From assembly GCF_016802725.1 (NCBI RefSeq), contig NC_052672.1, positions 2,634,749 to 2,698,748 of the forward strand: a stretch of DNA of 64,000 nt, in the 5' to 3' direction. The notes under the pieces were generated by a model. The model was given only the letters and a program-made list of their open reading frames with translations, was not told the DNA's origin and made no database searches. The translations under genes and the position numbers were made by a program. Shown one piece after another: positions 31,307 through 42,149 of the stretch. The first letter of the stretch is position 1. Every line of letters starts with the position of its first letter. This stretch comes from Solenopsis invicta (lineage: Eukaryota; Arthropoda; Insecta; Hymenoptera; Formicidae).

Positions 31307-31936
31307 ATAGTAAGAAAACCTTCACAATAGTAAGAAAACCTTCTTTGGTCGCAGTTAGATCTTAGTGCTTATATTTATTTGTGTGATTTTATATACTTCT
31401 CCGAATTCAACCAGAATGTGCGCCGAATTTATTTTGGTCGTAACACAGCATGTCGAATAAGAATTAGTAATATCACTATTTATGTTAAATTGATTAATTT
31501 AATATAATAATTGATGCTGACTTGCATCTATATACCCATTCCCCCTTGAAAATACTCTAAAAAATTTATTGCAAAAAATAACACCCCACCCAGATTTCGA
31601 ATTTGGCACCTCCGGAATCTCCGGTCCCGGTGTCTTACCACCTCGACCACTGGGACACAGTGATATTTCTTGCAATATTTGTATTAATCTTGCATTATTT
31701 TTTACAGTTTTTTCAAGGGGGAATGGGTATATAGATGCAAATCAGCATTAATTATTATATTAAATTAATCAATTTAATATAAATAGTGATATTACTAATT
31801 CTTATTCGACATGCTGTGTTACGACCGAAATTAATTTGGCGCACATTTTGATTGAATTCGGAGAAGTACATAAAATCACACAAATAAATATAAGCACTAA
31901 GATCTAGCTGCGACCGAAGAAAGCTTTCTTACTATC
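31307..31936. mobile_element. Foldback element with arms of about 240 bp
   Basis: The left arm (31307-31558) and right arm (31690-31936) are inverted copies, for example GCACTAAGATCT and ATTCCCCCTTGAAAA on opposite strands, with few mismatches. The left arm carries an extra 21-bp duplication near its start (ATAGTAAGAAAACCTTC twice). The loop of about 130 bp holds a tRNA-like sequence. No target duplication was identified. Confidence 0.8.
31585..31660 (-). pseudogene. tRNA-like sequence in the foldback loop
   Basis: On the minus strand the segment has an A-box-like TGGTCGAGGTGGTAAGA and a B-box-like AATTCGAAATC about 30 bases further on, with CCCAG and CTGGG able to pair at the ends. The anticodon arm is not canonical. 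It may be a decayed tRNA or the head of a tRNA-derived SINE. Confidence 0.5.
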
Positions 31937-32257
31937 ATTAAATTAATGTTTTTAAAAATTGTTTTTTTAAATGAAAAATCAATGTGAAATAAATAAACGT
32001 GAAATAAACGTTAAATAAACGTTAAATAAATATTTTTCTAAATCATTATTTTAAATATTTAATTAATGTTAAATAAACGTTAAATAAATGTTAAATAAAC
32101 CTTAAATAAATATTTTTTTTTAATCGTTATTTTAAATATATAATGTTATTTTATTTATTTATGTTGTTAAATATTTATTTAATAAGTATACTTTAATAAG
32201 TATTTTTGTTATAATAAATTGTACAATAAAAAATTAATAAAATAAATAAATATTAAA
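31937..32257. repeat. AT-rich degenerate repeats, continued
   Basis: The same word types as 30486-31306, for example AAATAAACGTTAAATAAA. No gene. Confidence 0.55.
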
Positions 32258-32452
32258 AAAACATTTAAAAAATATTGTGTGCTGATTGGGGTACTTTTAA
32301 TGCATTATATTGTATATCAATGTTTTTATTCTTTTTTTATGATTTACAGTTAAAGATTAATAATATTATTATTTACAATATCTTTAGTAAATTAGCATTA
32401 AAAGTATTAAAAGCATGAAAAGTACTTGAAAAAAAATGCGCAATGATTGGAA
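32258..32452 (-). repeat. Right arm of the long-range inverted repeat, split by a small palindrome
   Basis: 32258-32291 and 32429-32452 are inverted matches of 23851-23910. Between them 32291-32428 starts GGTACTTTTAATGC and ends with AAAAGTACTTG, a palindromic AT-rich insert that is absent from the left arm. Confidence 0.5.
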
Positions 32453-33420
32453 GTTTATATAATATTTTGTAAATTTGTTAATTTCATATAATATACGGGA
32501 GAGTCTTGTTTGATCACGTTGCGAGTAATCACAGTATGCCTCCATCACATCGTGAGGGCAGCGTGATACGTTTTTGTACGCACGGCGGGATTATCACGTT
32601 ATGAGAATAACATGAACTTACGAATTATTATCTGGGTAGGCTTATGCAACGCGTTTTCACTCAAAATGAACGAATCTGGCAGAAAAAAGTATTGCTCTGC
32701 TCCGCAAACCGAGATATCAAGCGTTAAAGTTGGCGATTGTACAGGTTAGGATACCTATCACCTCGGCGTATTGTAACGAACTGAGCGTGCGCTGTGATAG
32801 AAATTTAAAATGTTTCTTTATTAATAATTACATTACTGCCATATTTACTAAACTTGAATATATTTGCCAGAACACTGTGTTAGATTAAAAAAATTATTAG
32901 TTTTTGTGCAATGTAGATTGTTTTTATAAATGCCTTAAAACAATTTGTTTTATAAAATTAATTAATTTAATTAATAGACACATCCCACTTACAAATAAAA
33001 ATCTTGAAACGAGGTCTACAGATATACTGCTCCCTCCACATGAGTTTGCGACTTTCCACGCAAAGGAAAGTCCACCCCATTCCTACCCCCACACACCGTA
33101 CCCTTCGCGCGCGCAAAGGGTAAACCTAACCAACTTAAATAATCAAAAATTTTCGCCCTTTAAAATGAGCCCTGGAAGATTGTTTTACAATTTTTGTTTT
33201 ACGAAGATCAAATATCGACTTCAGTAAATTCAGATTAATTGAGTGTTCAACAGCAAAATTAAAAGATCATCTACAATTACTCTCTAAAAAAGTGTAACAT
33301 GATAAATCAACTGTTTCAAAACACATTCTACAACTTAATGTTTCTACATACACTTTTAATGTCAACTTTGAAAACATATACTGATTTTTAGCTATACGGA
33401 TAAAAATAAAGATTTGGCAA
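32453..33420. other. No recognisable gene
   Basis: AT-rich with a few less biased segments (32500-32790). A 107-codon frame at 32904-33227 has no motif I recognise. Confidence 0.4.
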
Positions 33421-34080
33421 AATTTATTACAAATTTTGCAAGTTAATTTGACGTGAATTAAAAATCACACACAAATGCAGTTTACAATATTTGAAAACGT
33501 GAATCTTTATCTTTAATTTGCGTACTTGTTGATCAATGTACGATTTTTATTCACCAATTTATTCAACATTTAAAAAAAAATCATTTTTCTTCAGTGCTGA
33601 ATAACTTAGTGAAAAAAAATCGTACAGAACTCAACAAAAACACAAATTAAAGGTGAAGATTCAGGTTTTCAAATATTGTAAACTGCAGTAGTGTGCAATT
33701 TTTATTTCGCACTGTACAACTTGGCAAAATTTTTATAAGACTTTGACATTTGTCGGATTTATTTTACGAAATTTGCAAAGTTCCACGGCGTGAAATAAAA
33801 ATTTTACAAAATTGCAGTTTACAACATTCAAAAACGTGAATCTTTACCTTTAATTTGCATTTTTGTTGAGCGTTGTACGATTTTTATTCATTGAATTATT
33901 CAACATTGAAGCAAAAAAGGCCATTTTTGCTACAATGTTGCGTAACTCAGTGAAAAAAATTGTGCAATATTCAACGAAAACCCAAATTAAAGATAAAAAT
34001 TCACGCTTTCGAATGCTGTAAACCGCATTTACGTCCAATTTTTATTTTGCGTCGTGGAACTTTGCAAAGTTTGTAAACAA
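33421..34080. repeat. Two tandem copies of a 300-bp imperfect palindrome
   Basis: Copy A (about 33421-33735) and copy B (about 33766-34080) are direct repeats. Each folds on itself: for example GCAAAGTTCCACGGCGTGAA at the start of B returns inverted at its end. AAACGTGAATCTTTA and TGTACGATTTTTATTCA recur in both copies. No coding capacity is seen. Confidence 0.7.
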
Positions 34081-34206
34081 TTTTGAGATTTGATGCATCC
34101 ACATTTGAATCCGCGTAACTTCGTAAACAATCTGTAAATTGTTTTACTTCTTCAATCTCGAAACTAGAGATTTCAAACTTTAAAATGCTTTTTTAAAATT
34201 TTTTAC

Positions 34207-34737
34207 TCTTTGGGATGGCGCGAGAGACGGGGACGGGATGCGAGGCGTTGTCTTTCTTCCCGATTTCGCAGGAGACCGACGTTCGCGAGCGGGAAGCGAG
34301 AGCCGGCCGTCGTCAGGCGGTGGCACGGCCGCGAGCGCGAACATGCGCTCGAGCGTGGCAAACGGCGAGCGGGAGCGTGCGCTCGGGCCGTGTTAGATTG
34401 CCAGCGAACGTAGCTACAAATATTGATGCCTTCGGTATTCGACGATCCTTCTGGAAAGATCCGGAGAACGGAATGTTGTTGACGATCTCTCGTTTTCCCG
34501 CCGGAATCTTTCTGGAAGGATCACAGTCTTTATAAGGCGCGAGAGCGAGACGCGAGTTGCAGTCGCAATTGAATCTTGAGATAGATAGTACGCGAAAGTT
34601 AGAGTGAGCCTATTTTGAAACGCCGTCTTCGCGTTGACTCGCGTCTTCTTTGCCGGGCAGTCGCCTAAACCATCTCCGTCTCAATACTTCATTTCACCGT
34701 CTCACAGTCTCTCACGTTTCAAGTCTACGCGCGAACA
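34207..34737 (+). repeat. BEL/Pao 5' LTR
   Basis: 531 bp ending GCGCGAACA. It contains a TATA box (TCTTTATAAGGCG at about 34527). The terminal dinucleotide TG is changed to TC. Confidence 0.9.
34530..34538 (+). promoter_or_regulatory. TATA box of the BEL/Pao LTR
   Basis: TTATAAGGC lies mid-LTR and is repeated in the right LTR near 40727. It is placed for genomic RNA synthesis. Confidence 0.6.
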
Positions 34738-34742
34738 TTTGC

Positions 34743-34760
34743 TGGTCCTTCGAGCCGGAT
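34743..34760 (+). other. BEL/Pao primer binding site
   Basis: TGGTCCTTCGAGCCGGAT begins 5 bp after the LTR end and starts TGG, the complement of a tRNA CCA end. I do not name the tRNA. Confidence 0.75.
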
Positions 34761-34858
34761 TTCCGCGTCGCCGGTGCCGGATTTTTTGAGTGAGTGCTGT
34801 GACGAGACGGTGATATTTGTTAACTATCGTTCGGTGAGCTTGCCTCCGCAAGATAAAA

Positions 34859-36090
34859 ATGGCTAATCCTTGGAAAGATCTTGTGCAAGCTCAGCATAAC
34901 CTGTTTGGGCTTCTCTCGCAATCCTACGAGAACATGAGGAAGGGAGAAGCCAACATAACGCTCGGGCTACTGGAAGCCCGCCTCCAGACCTTGGAGAGTT
35001 ATTGGGGCAAGTTTGTCACTCGACATGAGCAACTACTCATGGAGTACGGAGACGACCTTGAGGACCACGAGTACTTGATGGACGATCTGATGCTCAAAGC
35101 CGATATATCCTTCCATGTACAGAAGGGCAAGTACCTTAACGATATGGGCGCGATGCGCGGTCCGGGCCATGCGGTAGTCGCCGCTCCCGTTGCAGCTCCC
35201 GCTGCCATGCCTGCTGCCGCCGTCGCGGCCGCTGCTCCAACCGTCGCGGCAACGGCTTCCGTCGTTACGAAGTTGCCTCGCATTTCAATACCACAGTTCT
35301 CCGGCCGGTACGAGGACTGGCCAGCCTTTCGTGACCTTTTCTCTTCGCTGGTAATTAGCAATCAATCCGCCACGCCGGTTGAGAAGCTCCATTACTTGAA
35401 AACCAGCCTGAAGGGAGAGGCTGAGCAAGTTACTCGCCAACTACCCACGACTAAAGCCAACTTCGAGCGTACCTGGCGAGCATTGAAGGAGCATTACGAG
35501 AACAAGAGGCTCCTGGCAAGGTCATACATCTCACGACTTCTGTCACTACCTAAAATGAAGGGTGAGTCGGCCGCTGATCTCCGCAGAATATATCATTGCG
35601 TACAGACAACCGTCGGGTCCTTAAAGGGGATCGGTCGCCCCGTGACGCGTAGTGATGACCTTTGCGTGCAATTAATTACGGGCCTTCTCGATTTGGTGTC
35701 ACGGCGGGAATGGGAAACGCAACTTAGTCGTACGACGGAACCGTCGTCCCTAGACGAGCTGCTCGTGTTCATCAATCAGAGGATGCGGACTCTCTGCGGA
35801 GTCGCTGACTACCTCGAAGAGCGAGGCTGGCTCGACGAAGGCTTCTTCAAATATCACTCGTCAAAAACAGGCCTTACAGGTGCGTAGGGAAGCCAGCGAG
35901 GCCGCTGCTTTCTTTGCAATCAGGACCACTATGTGCGCCAGTGCGAATCGTATCTCAGCAAGATGGCTGTCGAGCGGAAGCAGTTTGCGTCTTCCAATGA
36001 ATTGTGTGTCAACTGCCTCGGCAAGCACAAGCTTGCCGATTGTCAGTCAAAAAAATCGTGCTTGTCGTGCAATGAGCGTTATAACTCACA
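34859..36090 (+). pseudogene. BEL/Pao gag
   Basis: The frame starts at ATG 34859 (MANPWKDLVQAQ). Residues 135-230 carry the DUF1759-type gag core with LPRISIPQFSGRYEDWPAF and KLHYLKTSLKGEA. An Ala-rich linker (about residues 105-135) precedes it. An in-frame TAG at 35885-35887 is followed without frame change by RCFLCNQDHYVRQC, a CCHC-like knuckle, and then CVNCLGKHKLADCQSKKSC. A frameshift near 36085 moves to the protease frame. The TAG could be decay or a readthrough site; decay is more likely given the damage downstream. Confidence 0.85.
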
Positions 36091-36611
36091 CCTTGCACGA
36101 CGCATACTCCGCTGTCGCGGTTGTAAATACTCATCTCGCGAGATTGCAGAAGAAGGTTCAAATGGCCATGCTACTGCAAACCGCTCGCGTCCGAGTGAAG
36201 AATCGCTGCGGTGTCGACCACGTCGTGCGGGCACTGGTCGACACGGGAGCGGAGACGTTGTTAGTGACGGAGTCACTAGCTCAACGACTGCGATTGTCAC
36301 GCTCGCGATCGGCCTTCGCCGTCTTCGGGGTCTTCTGTGGAAAGAAGTCCGGGGTATTGCGCAGTCTCGTTAAACTGCAGGTATCGCCCCGGGAGAGTGG
36401 TTCGTCGTTGCCGGTCTCTGCGTTAGTTCTACCACGAATAACGTTGTACGAGAGCGGCTTCCGGGCGGATCCGAGCGCCTGGTCACACTTAAACGGTATC
36501 ACCCTCGCCGACCCGGAGTTTTTAGAGTTGGACCCAGTGGACATCCTTCTAGGAGTTGACGTTTACAGCACCATCATCCGAACGGGAGCGAGGCTGGGCG
36601 AGCGAGGCTAG
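36091..36611 (+). pseudogene. BEL/Pao aspartic protease region
   Basis: After the shift, the frame reads ALVDTGAETLLVTESLAQ (about 36229), the retroviral-type DTGAE motif, and later DILLGVDVY (about 36541), the matching ILGAD-like flap-side motif. The frame ends at a TAG at 36609-36611. It would have cut the polyprotein. Confidence 0.8.
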
Positions 36612-36728
36612 CCTGCTGCACAACTCACTGCGCTGAGATGGTTAGTCTCCGGACCAGTCGGTCCACCGGGGCCCCCCGACCGCACACTGTCCCTGCAATG
36701 CAGAATCGAGGAGGACCTTTCCAGTCTG

Positions 36729-38260
36729 GTGAGGAACTTCTGGCAGCTGGATGACCTGCCCACAGGTCCTGCGCCCCTCACTCCCCCTGAGCAGGAGTGT
36801 GAGCAGGATCTCTACCGACGTTCACATAGCCGACAGTCGGACGGTCGTTACGTCGTGCGGCTGCCAGTGGTTGCCCCTCTGTCCGACCTGGCAGCCACCA
36901 AGCATGCCGCTTCCCGTGTTCTGACGGGCACGGAGAAGCGATTGGCACGAGACGACCGACTGCGTCAAATGTACGTGGACTTCATGAGGCAGTATGAAGA
37001 ATTAGACCGGTGCGAGCTGACCGAGCTGCCGGAGATTGTGTGAGCTACCTGCCTCACCACGGGGTCTTGCGGGAGACCAGTTCCACCACGAAGCTGCGTG
37101 TGGTCTTCAATGGCTCCACGACGGTCCTGTCCGGCGATTCTCTCAACCGGAGCCTCCTGGTGGACCAGAACCTGCTGCCTCCACTCGCCGACGTTCTCCT
37201 GAGGTGGCGGCTTCCTCGCTACGTCCTTGCCACAGACATAGAAAAAATGTACCGGCAGATTCTGGTCCACCCTGAGGACCGGGATCTTCAGCGCATCCTG
37301 TGGCGATACCATCCCCAGGACAAGGTGATGGAGTATCGCCTAAACACCGTTACTTACGGGTTGGCGTGCGCTCCATTCTTGGCGATGCGCACTCTTCTTC
37401 AGCTGGCCGACGACGAGGCTGAGAACTACCCCCTAGGAGCTGGAGCACTTTGGGAGGAAGTTTACATGGACGATATCTTAGCCGGCTCCTCTACCTTGGA
37501 GGAGGCGTGCGAGCTGCAACGGCAGCTGACCGAATTGTGCATGGCGGGCGGCTTCCCCCTGCGCAAGTGGTCGGCAAACGATGCAGCCATTTTAGCTGAC
37601 GTTCCTGCAGAACGCCGGATGCAGCAGGACCTTTGGGATTGGCGGTCACACAAGATGCAAGGAACGCTGGGTCTGCGGTGGCACCCAGCCAGTGATGAGT
37701 TCTCCTTCGCCGTTCCGGAGGCCACGTTGACTGACGTCACCAAGAGATTGGTGCTCTCGTTCACCGCACGCCTCTTTGATCCCCTCGGTTGGCTGGCCCC
37801 TGTGGTGGTGAGAGCGAAAATCTCCTTTCAGGCTACCTGGCTGCTGGGATTAGAGTGGGACAACCCGCTGGACGAGGCTGCCGCTCGACTGTGGCATGCC
37901 TACACGGAGGAGCTTCCTCGATTTGAATGTATCCGAGTTCCTCGCTGATTGGACGTCGCATGGTCGGCCAACGCTGCGGAAATCCATGGCTTTGCCGACG
38001 CTTCTGAGCGTGCCTACGCGGCGGTGCTATACATGAGGACCAGCGTCGGCGACTCTTGGCGGACGAGCCTGGTAGCGGCCAAGACCAAGGTCGCTCCTCT
38101 GAAGACGGTTTCGCTGCCTTGGTTGGAGCTGTGCGCCGCCTCTCTTCTGGCTAAGCTCACCTCTCATGTCTGTTCCGCGCTCAGCCTGGATCGGCTTCAG
38201 ATCCCACGGTTGCCTTGGGATGGATACGCGGTCACCCGACATGATGGAAAACCTTCGTAG
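36729..38260 (+). pseudogene. BEL/Pao reverse transcriptase and RNase H
   Basis: MRNFWQLDDLPTG opens the region. A shift near 37035 leads to YLPHHGVLRETSSTTKLRVV, FNGSTT, ATDIEKMYRQILVHPEDR (motif A) and EEVYMDDILAGS (motif C, intact YMDD at about 37464). In-frame TGA at 37946-37948 is followed in the same frame by AEIHGFADASERAYAAVLY, the RNase H start. Another frame break occurs near 38240. The catalytic RT residues remain, but the frame is interrupted. Confidence 0.88.
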
Positions 38261-38268
38261 CCAACCGC

Positions 38269-40003
38269 GTGGCCGATATTCAGACCAGGGTCCCGGACGC
38301 TCTGTGGCACCACGTGCCCGGTCTCAAGAATCCTGCCGACTGTGCCTCTCGTGGTTTGTCCCCCGGAGAGCTAGTGGAGCATCCTCTCTGGTGGCAGGGG
38401 CCGCCGTGGCTCCGGACGCCTCCCTCGACATGGCCCTGCGATGCTGCAATGCCCGACGAGGGTGGCTGGCCGGAGGTAAAACTATTGATCCATGCTGCCA
38501 GGACTGCGCCCGCTCTCGTGGAGGAACCTAACGAGCTCCGATGATTCTCGTCACTCCGTCGGCTGCTGCGTGTGACTGCCTGGTGTCGTAGATGGCTTCT
38601 CTGCAAACCTGCCGACGGGCCCGAACTAACTGTGGACGAACTGGAAGAGGCCAGGTTGATCTGGATCCGGCAAGTCCAAACTGGATATTACAAGGCCGAC
38701 TTACAAGCTCTTCAGCAACACCAACCTCTACCCTCTTCCAGTTCACTTTTACGATTATGTCTATTTTTAGATTCTCAAGGCCTTTTGCGCGTGGGTGGCC
38801 GACTTAGCACTCGCTCCTGGCGTACGATGAGCGACATCCGGTTATCCTCTCAGGCGATTCTCACCTGACACGTCTAGTGGTGGAGACTAGCCACCGCTGT
38901 TCGTTGCACGGCGGGGTCCAGATGACTCTTGGAGCGGTCCGACAGCGCTACTGGATCCCGCGCGGGAGAGCCGTTGTCAAGCTGTGGTTGCGTCGTTGCG
39001 TTACCTGCGTTCGGTGGCGAGCGACCATTCCGCAGCAGCTGATGGAGAGCCTGCCGCGGAATCGAGTCACTCCCGCACGGCCTTTCTTCAACACTAGCGT
39101 GGACTACGCCGGGCTCATTCAGTTGCGGACTAGTAGGGGACGTGGCCAGCGCTCGTACAAGGCATTTATCGCCGTGTTTGTTTGCTTAACCACTCGAGCA
39201 GTCCATCTCGAGGCGGTATCGGACTACACCGCCGACGCGTTCCTGACAGCTTTACGTCGGTTTGTATCGCGTCGTGGTCTTTGTCACACGATCCGAAGTG
39301 ACTGCGGGACGAACTTTGTCGGCGTCGACGCCCAGTTGCGGGCTTTCTTTACCGAGAGCAGCCAGGAGCTGCGCCGGATCGTCGGACAACTGGTGACGGA
39401 GCAGATTCAGTGGAGGTTCAATCCTCCCTCGGCACCGCACTTTGGCGGTATTTGGGAGGCCGCGGTGAAATCACTGAAGCACCACCTGCAGCGAGTCCTG
39501 GGTGACTCCACCTTGACCTTTGAGGAGATGAGCACCCTCCTAGCTCAGGTGGAAGCGTGCCTAAATTCTTGCCCGCTCCAGGCGTTGTCCGACGATCCCG
39601 AGGACTTGTCGACCTTGACTCCCGGCTTCCTGGTGGGGGGACTATTGACGGCCGTGCCTGACCCATCACTGACAGAGCTGCCTGTCAACCGTCTGACTCG
39701 CTGGCAGCTCCTACAGCAGATGCGCAATCATTTCTGGGAGCGCTAGTCCCTCGAGTACCTACACTCTCTTGTCCATCGACCTAAGTGGCCGACTACCACG
39801 TGGGACACCTGTGCCTCATCCGGAACGAGACCACACCGCCTATTCGCTGGCCGCTCGCACGCATTGTCCAAGTTCAACCCGGTGAGGATGGACTAATTCG
39901 CGTGGTCATCGTCCGGACAGCGGCGTCGACATTCACGCGTCCGGTCGTCAAGATCGTCCTGATGCCGGTTTGCGGGGGACGAGAAGAATGGGGAGCCGCT
40001 TGA
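38269..40003 (+). pseudogene. BEL/Pao connection, integrase and C-terminal region
   Basis: PDALWHHVPGLKNPADCASR (about 38295) marks the RNase H/integrase link. Stops at 38542-38544 and around 38868 follow. The integrase core has HGGVQMTLGAVRQRYWIPRG and CVTCVRW (zinc segment), TSVDYAGLI (first Asp), IRSDCGTNFVG (second Asp) and GGIWEAAVKSLK (Glu). A TAG at 39744-39746 replaces a usual Trp. The final block (39785-40003) has HVGHLCLIRNETTPP and WPLARIVQVQPGEDG, the typical BEL C-terminus. Confidence 0.85.
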
Positions 40004-40410
40004 CTAGCGGTTCAGGCGCCTCCCCCTCTGCGCATGAATCTGCGATTGTACCTGTCTAGGATACCAGCGCATTAATTGTTACATAAACTATAGTAGAGTA
40101 AAATAGAGCTTAGCTCCTTCCTTTGTTAACGCCTCTATTCTTTATACGCGACTCGCCATGACTACCGCGTGTATGTGAGTGAGATTTATCGCTTTTATAT
40201 ACATAAAACGTCAGTCGTTCTTTGTTCGGGCTCGCCTAACCTCGTTCGCGCCGAAGGTGCCATAGTCTTCAGCGATTCGCGCTGACCGTTGCGCCTCGCG
40301 AGCTCCTCGTCCGGGAGGTTGTAGTGCCTTACGGGTGACTGGCGCGAAGGGACCCCAAGGCTCGACATGGGTATGTCGCCCAAAAAATGATTCGGGCGAG
40401 GCGGGTAGGA
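40004..40410 (+). other. BEL/Pao 3' non-coding region
   Basis: Between the coding end and the right LTR there is no motif beyond GGCGAGGCGGGTAGGA just before the LTR, which is a plausible purine tract. Confidence 0.5.
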
Positions 40411-40934
40411 TGTTCGGGATGGCGCAAGAGACGGGGACGGGATGCGGGGCGTTGTCTTTCTTCCCGATTTCGCAGGAGACCGACGTTCGCAAGCGAGAAC
40501 CGGCCGTCGTCAAGCGGTGGCACGGCCGCGAGCGCGAACATGCGATCGAGCGTGGCAAACGGCGAGTGGGAGCGTGCGCTCGGGCCGTGATAGATTGCCA
40601 GCGAACGTAGCTACAAATATTGACGCCTTCAGTATTCGACGATCCTTCTGGAAAAATCCGGAGAACGGAATGTTATTGACGATCTCTCGTTTTTCCGCCG
40701 GAATCTTTCCGGAAGGATCACAGTCTTTATAAGGCGCGAGAGCGAGACGCGAGTCGAAGTCGCAATTGAATCTCGAGATAGATAGTACGCGAAAGTTAGA
40801 GTGAGCGCATTTTGAAACGCCGAATGCGCGTTGACTCGCATCTTCTTTGCCGGGCAGTCGCCTAAACCATCTCCGTCTCAATACTTCATTTCACCGTCTC
40901 ACAGTCTCTCACGTTTCAAGTCTATGCGCGAACA
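40411..40934 (+). repeat. BEL/Pao 3' LTR
   Basis: 524 bp with TGTTC and GAACA ends, a match to the left LTR with some substitutions and a 7-bp gap. The divergence places this insertion well before the Copia insertion. Confidence 0.9.
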
Positions 40935-41051
40935 TTTACGTTTACTTTTGACAAAGTTACATTCTCTTGAATTACGCCTATTTTTTGGAGTCAGAATAGG
41001 TGATCCCTTAATTTTGCTGTCGAGTGTATATGGTATATATAAATATATACA

Positions 41052-41082
<31 letters not shown>
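41052..41082. repeat. (CA)n microsatellite
   Basis: About 15 CA units between the BEL/Pao element and the tandem repeat that follows. Confidence 0.9.
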
Positions 41083-41085
<3 letters not shown>

Positions 41086-41102
41086 TATATACTAGAAAAT
41101 AG

Positions 41103-41252
41103 GAAGTTATAACAAAATACCACAGCCGTGATAATGCGATAGCTAGTTATAACAAAATGTCTGAGACATTTAACGTCGACAAGTTAGTTATAACAAAATG
41201 CCACAGCCGTGATGGTGCGATGGCTAGTTATAACAAAATGTCTGAGATATTT
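41103..41252 (+). repeat. Tandem duplication of about 83 bp
   Basis: Two copies of a block with GTTATAACAAAATNCCACAG, GTGATNNTGCGATNGCTAG and AACAAAATGTCTGAGA, starting near 41103 and 41186. The second copy runs into the start of the peptidase-like frame. Confidence 0.75.
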
Positions 41253-41828
41253 ATTATAATTAATTGCATTATAATTAATGTAACTAAACATATTCCGACA
41301 GTAGATGAAAAGGAAAGTCGCAGAAGAATTTTAGAAAAACGCGACATTTCTCTTTGTTTGGTGAAAAACAATGTTTTGCCTAAATATAGCAAATTAAACA
41401 ATAATTTATTGAATCTATTCTTACGCATTGTCAGAGAAACTTCTTGTTTCAAGACACAAAGCGTATTGTACATAGAATATCCAGATATAATTCTAGCTAA
41501 TTATAATAAAGGTGTACAAATAATAAAAGGAAATTGTATCAATTATTAGCGTTGTATTTATTTCGACGGTATCAAATTGTACGTATATGACAGTATACCT
41601 GGCTGTACGTACAAAAAAATGGCGTCAAAAGAAAAAGAATACATAAGAACTTGTTTTCCACAAGTTGTACCTACCAATATAAGTTTTGAAAAAGTTCAAA
41701 CACAACCGGACGTTACATCTTATGGAATATATGCTGCCGCTTTTCCGGATATAGTCTTAGAAAAAAATCCTTGTAAGGAAACGTATTTCAAAGACGTAGA
41801 AATAATGGAGATGTTATTTTGTCTCTAG
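41157..41828 (+). pseudogene. Ulp1/C48-like cysteine peptidase fossil
   Basis: A single frame runs through 41157-41828 with one in-frame TAG (41547-41549). After the stop it reads RCIYFDGIKLYVYDS, then ISFEKVQTQPDVTSYGIYAAAF. This order (YDS, VQ.Q.D, S-x-GIYAAAF) matches the C-terminal half of Ulp1-like peptidases. The usual catalytic His just before Trp is Tyr here, the Trp is the TAG, and the usual catalytic Cys (SCG) is Tyr (TSYG). The Asp and Gln remain. Such domains occur in transposons, viruses and host genes; which source applies here is unknown. Confidence 0.5.
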
Positions 41829-41999
41829 CGTTGCAATAAAAAAACTTTTGCCTTTTCCAAGGCAATAAATATTCTTTGAATAAAATATTATTTCAAAGAA
41901 TATTGTAATGCTTTTATATGGAAATGTAATTGTACACTCCAGAAAGTATATGTGATATAACCGTCAAAAAGAATATATATAACGTGTATAACATACATA
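41829..41999. other. AT-rich gap
   Basis: Short gap with AATAAA words and no other feature. Confidence 0.4.
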
Positions 42000-42147
42000 C
42001 AGAGTGATTATTAATGAATGTCCTCACTTTTTACCATAGAAGCACGCATTTATAATTTCTAATATAATAATATGTTAGACATACGTATCCGTCGGTAAAT
42101 CATGCTCCTATGGTAAAAAGTGGGGACATTCATTAATAATCACCCTG
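42000..42147. mobile_element. 148-bp MITE with TA target duplication
   Basis: The ends CAGAGTGATTATTAATGAAT and the complement of CAGGGTGATTATTAATGAAT form arms of about 40 bp. TA lies at 41998-41999 and 42148-42149. This fits a Tc1/mariner-type MITE. Confidence 0.85.
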
Positions 42148-42149
42148 TA

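Larger units (their letters stand above)
34207..40934 (+). mobile_element. BEL/Pao LTR retrotransposon, both LTRs, decayed
   Basis: The LTRs are 531 bp (left) and 524 bp (right), differing by a 7-bp indel and scattered substitutions. TTTAC flanks both ends (34202-34206 and 40935-40939), a 5-bp duplication. The right LTR has TGTTC...GAACA ends; the left LTR starts TCTTT, so its TG is mutated. Primer site, gag, protease, RT, RNase H and integrase follow in BEL/Pao order, with several stops and frameshifts. Confidence 0.92.
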
